Assembly: GCA_029565675.1 (NCBI GenBank) | Contig: JAKQNP010000039.1 | Span: 1 to 33,340, forward strand | Origin: a bacterium | Lineage (GTDB): Bacteria; Zhuqueibacterota; Zhuqueibacteria; Residuimicrobiales; Oceaniaggregativiventaceae | DNA length: 33,340 bases | Reading direction: 5' to 3' | Shown here: in pieces, positions 16,326 to 23,005 of the stretch | Layout: each line of letters starts with the position of its first letter | Position numbering within the stretch: position 1 is the first letter of the stretch | Program-made: the position numbers and the translations under genes | Notes under the pieces: generated by a model | Seen by the model: the letters and a program-made list of their open reading frames with translations, nothing else | What the model was told of the DNA's origin: nothing | Database searches by the model: none

Positions 16326-16378
16326 TGGAACCGCTGTTGATGTGGACATCAAAGACCGCTTGACGCCCTCTGCTGCTT

Positions 16379-16429
16379 CTGCGCTCGCTTCGACTTTCCC
16401 GGGGCGAGCGCAGTGGTACATTTTGTACC
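16379..16429 (+). promoter_or_regulatory. Inverted repeats upstream of the sigma-54 promoter
   Basis: CTGCGCTCGC (16379-16388) pairs with GCGAGCGCAG (16404-16413), a perfect 10-bp stem with a 15-base loop. Immediately after it is the perfect palindrome GGTACA-TTT-TGTACC (16415-16429). The first could end transcription of the isomerase-like gene, but no T-run follows. The second lies about 130 bases upstream of the -24 element, the usual distance for a sigma-54 activator site. Apart from these and the promoter, the 349-base gap holds nothing I can identify. Confidence 0.45.
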
Positions 16430-16556
16430 GGGGTGGGGGAATCGTACCAGGTCCACCTGCCCAATCCTCATGACTCCCGCCGCACAGAAGATTTTTAAGA
16501 AATTGAATTTTAAGGACTAAAGCCGGAAATTTTCTCCGCATGTTTTCAGCAACTCC

Positions 16557-16572
16557 TGGCATGCCTCTTGCT
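16557..16572 (+). promoter_or_regulatory. Sigma-54 (RpoN) promoter
   Basis: TGGCATG-CCTC-TTGCT matches the consensus TGGCACG-N4-TTGCW with one change. The invariant GG (16558-16559) and GC (16570-16571) are correctly spaced 12 bases apart. Transcription would begin near 16583, about 92 bases ahead of the HEAT-repeat gene. Sigma-54 promoters need an ATP-driven activator, so expression is expected to be tightly conditional. Confidence 0.78.
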
Positions 16573-16674
16573 TGAGGTGTTATCGTAAAGAAAGGATAAC
16601 CACGATATTCACTGCTATCCAACAGTTGGAACAGGGGATGTCGGGCTAACATCAGGAAACATGAGGAGATCAAA

Positions 16675-17073
16675 ATGAAACGCAGTGCATTTTTATCTTT
16701 CCTTTTGCTGTCGCTCTTTGCAGTTGCTCTCACCGCTTTTGCCAGCGTGAACACCAACGAAGCTGCATCCCAGTTGAGCGAGAAAGATCAAAATTTGTTG
16801 AAAGACCTGCAGGATCCGGAATTGTCTACCCGCACCAAGGCTGCCAAAGCGCTGTGCAAGCACTGTTTGCCGCAGGCGGTTGATCCGCTGATCGAAATGA
16901 TGAAGAATGACGATTCCTATCAGGCGCGCATTCTCGCCGCCATGGCTCTCTATGAACAGGGCGATGCGAAGGGCTTCCAGGCCATCAAGGAACAAGCTGA
17001 TAAAGATCCGCGCCAGACGGTTCGCACGACCCTGCGCGGCCTTTGCCAAAAGATCGATCAAAGTGCATCCTGA
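16675..17073 (+). CDS. Small exported HEAT-repeat protein
   Basis: This encodes 132 residues with a signal peptide (MKRSAFLSF..., cleavage near AFA-S at 23-24). The mature part is alpha-helical with two to three HEAT-like repeats: LLKDLQDPELSTRTKAAKALCKH (41-63), AVDPLIEMMKNDDSYQARILAAMALYEQG (69-97) and FQAIKEQADKDPRQTVRTTLRGLCQK (101-126). Such helical repeats usually mediate protein-protein contacts; here it would act in the periplasm. Three cysteines (61, 64, 124) are present. Its unit is well bounded: a sigma-54 promoter upstream, the ribosome site GAGGAGA 5-7 bases before the ATG, and a strong terminator just after the stop. The function is unknown; a stress or nutrient response is inference from the promoter type. 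Confidence 0.85.
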   Translation: MKRSAFLSFLLLSLFAVALTAFASVNTNEAASQLSEKDQNLLKDLQDPELSTRTKAAKALCKHCLPQAVDPLIEMMKNDDSYQARILAAMALYEQGDAKGFQAIKEQADKDPRQTVRTTLRGLCQKIDQSAS

Positions 17074-17091
17074 TTCTGTCTGGTTCGACAG

Positions 17092-17124
17092 AAAGGGCAG
17101 GCCGCTCGGCCTGCCCTTTTTTTT
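17092..17124 (+). terminator. Intrinsic terminator after the HEAT-repeat gene
   Basis: A perfect 12-bp stem (17092-17103 with 17108-17119) with a GCTC tetraloop runs into eight T residues (17117-17124). Confidence 0.96.
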
Positions 17125-17257
17125 GTCCCGATGCATACAGGCTTAAGGAATAGCCGTTTGGCTGACAGTGTTTTATGAATTAAGCACGTTAGCGAGACAG
17201 GGCGGTAGCGGATTGGGAAAAGGTTCAGATAACAAATCGAGAGAGAAAAAACGGATC

Positions 17258-18034
17258 ATGAAAGCAGGTTGGAACTTTTTGATTTTTTTGGTGATTCTGG
17301 CTGCTGTGCCGTCCCGGGCACAGAACTGGAGCCTTTATGTCGGCAGTTGGGTGGGCTCCTGGAACAACCAAACCGCAGGCACCACCGGCCCCATCGACGC
17401 CGAAATCAGCGGAAAAAGCGATTCCGATACCTTTCAGGTCTTTATCAAGACCTTTGGCGTCTTTGGCTATGCCGATACTTTGCGTTTGAACACCACCGGG
17501 GTTTTGGATCGCGAAATGGGATTGGCGCAGTTGACCATTCCGTCGCCGATTACCGGCATGATTCTCTTCAGCGCCACTCAGGTCAACGGCGGGCTGGCAG
17601 GTTATGGGGTGAATGTTGCTCTCAACGGCACCCACAGCGACAGTGCCATGTCGATTCAATATACCCTCTCCGGTCTTAAAAAGGGCAACGGTACCATCGA
17701 GTTGAAGAGAGCAAAGCCGACGTCGGTTCACGATCGATCGGTTTCTGCAATGCCTCTGGAGTTCAAACTGGAAGCCAATTATCCCAATCCGTTCAATCCA
17801 CACACCACCATTGAATTTGCTCTTGCCCTTTCCGGGCCGATCGAGCTGACGATATTCAATTTGATCGGCCAGCCGGTGCGCGTGTTGGTCGCAGCGGATT
17901 TGCCGGCCGGCCGCCATGGTTTTTCCTGGGACGGCCTGGATGAAAGGGGAGTTGCCGTGCCTTCCGGGATCTATTTTTATCGTCTCGAGCACCCCGATTT
18001 TTCCCGAACGCGGCGAATGCAGTTGATCAAATAG
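17258..18034 (+). CDS. Exported protein with type IX secretion C-terminal sorting domain
   Basis: The ATG at 17258 gives a signal peptide (hydrophobic 6-17, SRAQ-N cleavage near 22). Residues about 23-150 form a small beta-rich domain of no known family (NWSLYVGSWVGSWNNQ...). Residues about 167-258 are a Por/type IX sorting or FlgD-Ig-like domain: FKLEANYPNPFNPHTTIEF, ELTIFNLIGQPVRVL, LPAGRHGFSWDG and GVAVPSGIYFYRLE. Proteins with this tail cross the outer membrane through the type IX machinery and may be attached to the surface. A further in-frame ATG at 17168 would put 30 residues before the signal and is unlikely. It has 258 residues. No secretion-machinery gene is in the window. Confidence 0.88.
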   Translation: MKAGWNFLIFLVILAAVPSRAQNWSLYVGSWVGSWNNQTAGTTGPIDAEISGKSDSDTFQVFIKTFGVFGYADTLRLNTTGVLDREMGLAQLTIPSPITGMILFSATQVNGGLAGYGVNVALNGTHSDSAMSIQYTLSGLKKGNGTIELKRAKPTSVHDRSVSAMPLEFKLEANYPNPFNPHTTIEFALALSGPIELTIFNLIGQPVRVLVAADLPAGRHGFSWDGLDERGVAVPSGIYFYRLEHPDFSRTRRMQLIK

Positions 18035-18144
18035 AGATCAGATATACAAAGGCTGTAGTTTCCGATCGTCGAGACTGTTGTTTTCTGCAGGTACTTTTTT
18101 TACGTCAGAATGATTTGAACTCTGCTCTTCAGGTACGCTGTCTT

Positions 18145-20439
18145 TTACCACCGCTGATACTGAAATTTCCAATCCCGCGCAAAACGCAAATTAACCGAGT
18201 ATTGCACATTTCGCGCATAGGCAGAGTGTCCGTGCGGCAGATAGACAAAGACATCTAGCCGGGGGGTGAGTTTGATGTTTTGCGTCAGCGGTACCTGGAT
18301 CCCCTCGGTCAATTCAAAGGAAAAGCGTTCATCGTCCGCCAGGGTGGTGCTGTTGCTGAACAGATAGCGGCTGCGCACTTGCGGATCGAGATAAAAGTTG
18401 GCGATGGGAATTCGCAACCGCGCAGTCATTTCAAATCCGCTGTTGGTCACGCTTTTTACCAGGTCGGTTTTGGCCAAAAAACCGAGACGCAGGGTGTTGT
18501 TGTTTTTGCCGATCGAACTGTAGCCCACCGAAGCATAGAGATCTTGTTGGATGAATTTGTGATTGGTGTCGAAGCGCAAGCTGGCAAACGGGTTGTGAGC
18601 GCGCGATCGGGTCAGGTGGAAATCCATGACCGACTCGAATTCAATATTGGTTTCCAGGGTTGACAGGGATGCGAGATCACCCTGAGCGGCGATACGGGTC
18701 AGATCATAGCGATACGTGCCGCTGTTTTCCCAGCGCATTTTGCTCGATTCTCGCAGCAGACGCAAAATGGCATGTGCGGCGAATGAGTCGGCCCCGCGGG
18801 TTGTGGACTTGATGCGCGATTCTTTCGCCCCGGTCAGGCGGGTATGGTTGGCGATGGCGATTTTTTTCAGTCCCAGATCCAAACGATCGATCTTTAAGCG
18901 CCAAAGAGGCCGATTCAGGGAAGGGTGATTGGTCACCCAGTCCGACAAATCAATGGTTTCTCCGTGTTTCTTGAGCGGGACCAGCTCTGTGAGATAAAGC
19001 CCGCTGATCGACCATTCTTTGCCGACACTCTCATCTGCTTTGAGCGGATAGGTGCCGGTAAAACGCATTTTCCGCTGACTGGTCGTGAAAATGCCGTAAT
19101 TGTCGCCGCCTTCAGCCAAAAATTTGCTGGTGGCAACCCGATAAGGTTCATCGTTTTGAAAGTCGCGCGAGTTGATCTTCCAATCGGCAGACAGCCCTTT
19201 GTCTGAGCTTTGCATGGACAAGGCGTACAGGTGCTCGCGCACATCCCTGGCATAGGTTTTCGATTGTGCGTTCAAGGCTTTGATCTGTTTGCCGCTCATC
19301 TGCACAAGGGCGACCTGGTCGTAGGACCAGAAAATTTTGTCGATATCCCGTGCGGTCAGGGTGTTCTGCAGGTCAGTGGCGTCAAAGCGAAAAAATCCTC
19401 GATTGATGATGGCGATCTCGGCGCGCATGCGCTGCAAAAGGACGGCCAGCAGGGATCGCACCACCTCGTCCTCAGGAATCGGTTTGTCCTGCGAGATCAG
19501 CGGTTCATCCGGCGAAAAACCCCATTGATGTTGAAAGCGGGCGATATACTCCTGGTCCAGCCGGCGATAGATCTCACTCGATTGCGCATCTTCGGCTTGC
19601 TGCAACGCCAGGGACTGATACTGAACATCTTGCAGTCGGCCGCTTTGATCCAAGGCACCGCTCAGGCGACCGATGTGCATGGCTTTCACCGGCGCCGTGA
19701 TCACGACGCCGCGCAATTCGCCATTCTGAGCGGAAACCTGATAAAGATAGTCGGTCAATGAACCGGGCTTGGCGATCCACACATCGATGCCGGTGATTTT
19801 GTGCGCCAGTTCCAGGCACTTTGAGGTCTCCAGGTGGGTCAGCGCGACCAGGATGTCGCACTGCATTCGCAAAGAATCCGCCAGATTTTGTACAACCTTG
19901 GCAGGCTCTGCAAGGGTCAGCTTGCCGAGATTTTGCGCGGCAACAGTCTGCCGATAGGATGGATCGATGAGGCCGATCACACCAAAGCGCACACCTTGTT
20001 TTTCGATCACACTGAAAGGCGGCAGGTAAGTGCTGTCGTTGAGAAAAAGATTTGCCGCCAACAGGCGCGGTCTTTGCGGCTGGCGGGCAAAATGATGCAG
20101 CATCTCATGGCCATAGCTGAAATCGAGGTTGCCCACCACTCCCGCGTCGTAGCCGGCCCGCTGCAGCAGGGAAAAAACGGTGCGCCCGCTGTCGACCCGC
20201 GCCAGATAGTGATAGGCCAGCACGTCGCCGGTATCGAGAACAAGGGTCGCCTCATCGGCAAGGGCGGCTCTTTCAGCCGCCAGGGTTTTTTCGATCGACA
20301 ACAGATCGCCATGCGATTCAGATTGATCGCAACTGATCAGCCCTTGAACATCGCCGGTGATGAACAGATGAAAAGAAGTTGCACTCGCAGACAACGAACA
20401 AGCGAACAAAACAATTGCCAAGATTTGCCGTGCTTTCAT
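18145..20439 (-). CDS. 5'-nucleotidase-like metallophosphatase fused to a C-terminal outer-membrane-type barrel
   Basis: This encodes 764 residues with a signal peptide (KARQILAIVLFACSLSASA). Residues 22-290 are a UshA/5'-nucleotidase metallophosphatase domain: ITGDVQG (Asp30), LDTGDVLAYH (Asp72), VVGNLDFSYG (103-110) and FGVIGLIDPSY. The usual DxH and GNHE histidines read DVQ and GNLD. Residues about 310-510 match the 5'-nucleotidase C-terminal substrate-binding domain (IINRGFFRFDA, DKIFWSYDQVALVQMSGKQI). From about 520 to the terminal Trp the chain is amphipathic beta (YASVGYSSIGKNNNTLRLGFLAK, ARLRIPIANFYLDPQVRSRYLF), resembling a DUF481/DUF3078-type barrel. The enzyme would thus be tethered to the outer membrane. 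The ribosome site AAGGAGAAG supports the ATG. It is convergent with the preceding gene, and no terminator is seen in the 110-base gap. Confidence 0.82.
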   Translation of the reverse strand: MKARQILAIVLFACSLSASATSFHLFITGDVQGLISCDQSESHGDLLSIEKTLAAERAALADEATLVLDTGDVLAYHYLARVDSGRTVFSLLQRAGYDAGVVGNLDFSYGHEMLHHFARQPQRPRLLAANLFLNDSTYLPPFSVIEKQGVRFGVIGLIDPSYRQTVAAQNLGKLTLAEPAKVVQNLADSLRMQCDILVALTHLETSKCLELAHKITGIDVWIAKPGSLTDYLYQVSAQNGELRGVVITAPVKAMHIGRLSGALDQSGRLQDVQYQSLALQQAEDAQSSEIYRRLDQEYIARFQHQWGFSPDEPLISQDKPIPEDEVVRSLLAVLLQRMRAEIAIINRGFFRFDATDLQNTLTARDIDKIFWSYDQVALVQMSGKQIKALNAQSKTYARDVREHLYALSMQSSDKGLSADWKINSRDFQNDEPYRVATSKFLAEGGDNYGIFTTSQRKMRFTGTYPLKADESVGKEWSISGLYLTELVPLKKHGETIDLSDWVTNHPSLNRPLWRLKIDRLDLGLKKIAIANHTRLTGAKESRIKSTTRGADSFAAHAILRLLRESSKMRWENSGTYRYDLTRIAAQGDLASLSTLETNIEFESVMDFHLTRSRAHNPFASLRFDTNHKFIQQDLYASVGYSSIGKNNNTLRLGFLAKTDLVKSVTNSGFEMTARLRIPIANFYLDPQVRSRYLFSNSTTLADDERFSFELTEGIQVPLTQNIKLTPRLDVFVYLPHGHSAYARNVQYSVNLRFARDWKFQYQRW

Positions 20440-20657
20440 TTAGGGGCTCTTCTCCTTGCCAAGAACATTCCTGTCTGATCCTCTAACCCCCCATGTCCCA
20501 AAATCATCTGCCCCCCGGTTCAACCTACCGAAATGATCAGGATTGCGGCAAATTCAGTCGCTCATTCCGGCTCTTTTACATTAACAGAACTGATCAATCC
20601 ATGCAAGACTTTTTTTGCCCCCATTGTTCTTTCACGCCCGAATCGATGAAAATGTTC

Positions 20658-20686
20658 TTGAAATCCTTTTTAATTTGTCATATAGT
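20658..20686 (+). promoter_or_regulatory. Sigma-70-type promoter of the first GxGYxYP gene
   Basis: TTGAAA (20658-20663) and TATAGT (20681-20686) are separated by exactly 17 bases, each with one mismatch to consensus. Transcription would start near 20693, the first base of a perfect hairpin, giving a leader of about 150 bases before the ATG at 20844. Confidence 0.72.
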
Positions 20687-20692
20687 ATAGAT

Positions 20693-20793
20693 CACTGGTG
20701 TCCTGTCATTCGACCGGACACCAGTGAGTATGGATCCATGTTGGTCGGATTCGGTTTGCTCGTATTTCAGTATCCGGTCGGCAGACCGGATAC
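20693..20793 (+). repeat. Two related hairpins in the leader of the first GxGYxYP gene
   Basis: Hairpin one: CACTGGTGTCC (20693-20703) pairs perfectly with GGACACCAGTG (20716-20726) around a 12-base loop. Hairpin two: GTATCCGGTC (20770-20779) pairs perfectly with GACCGGATAC (20784-20793) around GGCA. Their right arms are near copies: GACCGGACACCAG (20713-20725 region) and GACCGGATACCAG (20784-20796) differ at one base. They could be a leader control structure or a pair of short dispersed palindromic repeats. Confidence 0.6.
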
Positions 20794-20843
20794 CAGGGCG
20801 CGCATTTAAAAATTCAATCTTGCTTGATGGAGGATAGGATACG

Positions 20844-22907
20844 ATGAAATCAATTGTTTTGCGTACATGGTTATGGTTTTTTGTGGCAACATCCGTTTTG
20901 GCTGCCGGCAACTCTGCTTTTAACGGCGAGTGGGTGCTGGTGCCGCAAAAGAGCACGGAGATCGATCTGTACGGATCGCTCGAACTGTCTTTTACACTCG
21001 CGGGCGACCGCGTCACCGTGATTGAGAAATGGGGCGGCAACAGATCCTTTGCCGATACTTTGAACCTCAAGGCGGACGGCTCGACCAACCGTCTCGCTTT
21101 TCGCGATCGGGTCTGGCCGACCAATGTGTTCATGGGAATCGCTCTGAATCCCGGCACTGAGCGCAAGATCAAAGCCTACTGGTCTGCCGACGGCAACACC
21201 CTGACTCTCGATTCCGATTACCCTCTGCGCGGATCACAAGGCCTTCGCACGGTCAGCTCAAAGCACCGCTATCAGCTCAACCCGCAAACCGGGATTCTGC
21301 GCTACCGCATCGACCGCTCGACCCGTCCCGATGCCGCGCCGATCGAATATGTGCTGAAGCGCAAAGGCACACGGGAAGCGTTTGTCATGCAGCTGGCTGA
21401 TGAGTGGCAGGTCGAGGGCAAACTGGATGAGAATGCCTTTTTGATCAGCTTGCAGGGAGTCGCCAACAGCCAGGGTCCGACTCTTTATTTCATCTATCCG
21501 CCGAATTGGGCTTTCAACTATACCCCGGCGATCTATGATTTTTATCACAATGAACGCCACTATACCTTTACCCGGCTGAACAGCAAAGAAGAAGCGATCG
21601 ATCGGCTCAAAGATCGCGTACAAGGCTATGTGGTATGGGATCCGCAGGTGCGCACGTCGCTGATCGTTGCCTTTACGGCGGCGGGTTTGGAGCGGGCGGT
21701 GGTGGTGAGCCCGCGGTTGATTCCGTTGGCGGAAAAAGCCGGCTTGAAAAAGGTCGAGGATCTGCGCAACATTTTTGTCGGCAAATCCGATTACGAGATC
21801 TATTCCTGGGCCTACGATCGCTACTGGCCGCGCTGCAACAAGGAGCTGATCATCTGGCTCGGCGGCGAGTACGGCGATGTGATGAAACCCGGCGTGGCCG
21901 ATTGGGGAATCTACAAAAAAGCCTTTTTCAATGACCTCTCCAGTGTCGAGAGCGACACCCTGGAATACGGTTTGGCGCGCAAGCTGCTTGGCGAGATGAC
22001 GCCGATGTCGCTGGTGATGGGGTGGCACTCTTACAAAAAAGACAAAGAGCGCGACCATGTCAAATTGACTTCCAATTTCGGCCATACCGTGGAAGGCTTG
22101 CATACGCTGCCCAACATGAGCTTTAACAGCCAGGTGCCGGCGACTCCCGGCTTCCAATTCCGCAACAACCACCATCTGCGGCCGGACAGCACCTACAAAG
22201 TGGAAAAAAAGGTCTATATCACCTGCGTACAAACCGATGGTCTGGGCATCGGCGCCTGGACCAAACCCGGGCGCGGCGAGATTCCCTATGCCTGGGAAGT
22301 GATCATGAACTATCACTGGCTGGCGCCGGCGGTGATCGAATTTTGGTACAGTCAGGCCACGCCGAACGATTATTTTATCGGCTGTCTCTCCGGACCAGGC
22401 TATATGTACCCCAAAGCCGTACCGCCCAAATTCATGCCCACTCTGCTCACTCGCGCCTATGAGCTGATGCAAAAACTCGATCTCAAGGTTTTTGAGACCA
22501 TGGATTATTCCGAGGGAGCCACAGTCGAGGGCAACAGCGATCTGCCCAAAGAAATCGTCGATTTCTATTATGACGCCATGCCCGGGGCGATCGGTTTTGT
22601 CAACGGTTACGCGCCGTCCTATACCTTTAGCCATCGCGATGGCCGGCCATTCATTTCCTATGACTACTATCTGTCGCCAACGCGCACCGAAACCGACGCA
22701 GTGGCCGATTTGCATGAACTCGCAGCGATCAACTCGGACCGGCCCTATTTTCTCCTTATGCACGTGCGCGAAGCGAGCGACGTCAAACGGGTCAAGAGCA
22801 TTCTCGATCGATTGGGACCCGAGTTCCAGTTGGTGCCGCTGGACGTTTTTCTCCATCTGGCCGGCAAAAAGCCGACATTCAAGGAGCGCTATTTGACCAG
22901 GCCTTGA
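20844..22907 (+). CDS. GxGYxYP-family exported protein, putative glycan-active enzyme (paralog A)
   Basis: The 687-residue product has a signal peptide (hydrophobic 5-20, VLAAGN). Residues about 25-165 form a lipocalin-like beta domain (GEWVLVPQKSTEIDLYGSL..., ending IEYVLKRKGTR). Residues about 180-420 match the GxGYxYP N-terminal region, and about 430-687 the GxGYxYP domain with its name motif GPGYMYP at 517-523. Other conserved blocks are WHSYKKDKERDHVKL, QTDGLGIGAWTKPGRGEIPYAWE and MDYSEGATVEGNSDLP. The family is a predicted glycoside hydrolase of unknown specificity, often near polysaccharide genes. The ribosome site is GGAGGATAGG. It is the paralog of the gene at 28385, with the same length. 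The hairpin at 22936-22975 may end its transcript. Confidence 0.86.
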   Translation: MKSIVLRTWLWFFVATSVLAAGNSAFNGEWVLVPQKSTEIDLYGSLELSFTLAGDRVTVIEKWGGNRSFADTLNLKADGSTNRLAFRDRVWPTNVFMGIALNPGTERKIKAYWSADGNTLTLDSDYPLRGSQGLRTVSSKHRYQLNPQTGILRYRIDRSTRPDAAPIEYVLKRKGTREAFVMQLADEWQVEGKLDENAFLISLQGVANSQGPTLYFIYPPNWAFNYTPAIYDFYHNERHYTFTRLNSKEEAIDRLKDRVQGYVVWDPQVRTSLIVAFTAAGLERAVVVSPRLIPLAEKAGLKKVEDLRNIFVGKSDYEIYSWAYDRYWPRCNKELIIWLGGEYGDVMKPGVADWGIYKKAFFNDLSSVESDTLEYGLARKLLGEMTPMSLVMGWHSYKKDKERDHVKLTSNFGHTVEGLHTLPNMSFNSQVPATPGFQFRNNHHLRPDSTYKVEKKVYITCVQTDGLGIGAWTKPGRGEIPYAWEVIMNYHWLAPAVIEFWYSQATPNDYFIGCLSGPGYMYPKAVPPKFMPTLLTRAYELMQKLDLKVFETMDYSEGATVEGNSDLPKEIVDFYYDAMPGAIGFVNGYAPSYTFSHRDGRPFISYDYYLSPTRTETDAVADLHELAAINSDRPYFLLMHVREASDVKRVKSILDRLGPEFQLVPLDVFLHLAGKKPTFKERYLTRP

Positions 22908-22935
22908 ATCGATGATCACCATGCAGAGAAAGGCG

Positions 22936-22978
22936 AACGGACGGGTGGCCAAGCTGTTGGCGCCTTCCGTCCGTTTCC
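22936..22978 (+). terminator. Possible terminator after GxGYxYP paralog A
   Basis: AACGGACGG (22936-22944) pairs with CCGTCCGTT (22967-22975), and GCCAA (22948-22952) pairs with TTGGC (22957-22961) inside it, a strong nested stem. Only a short TTTCCTT tract follows, so termination may be weak, and the next gene may be partly read through. Confidence 0.45.
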
Positions 22979-23005
22979 TTGACCCATCAAATACGGAAGG
23001 CAATC

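Larger units (their letters stand above)
20440..20843 (+). other. Divergent intergenic region with promoter and paired hairpins
   Basis: This 404-base gap separates the minus-strand nucleotidase gene from the first GxGYxYP gene. It contains a strong plus-strand promoter (20658-20686) and two related hairpins (20693-20793). No convincing promoter was seen on the minus strand, and the first 200 bases contain only C-rich runs with no recognised element. Confidence 0.5.

Noticed and set aside
16379-16413. Intrinsic terminator after the isomerase-like gene
   Set aside because: The stem is strong, but no T-run follows; I list it only as an inverted repeat.
21258-23003. 581-codon open frame on the minus strand opposite GxGYxYP paralog A
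   Set aside because: It is a shadow of the GC-rich coding strand. A similar long shadow lies opposite paralog B and opposite the HerA-like ATPase, and none has a ribosome site or domain.
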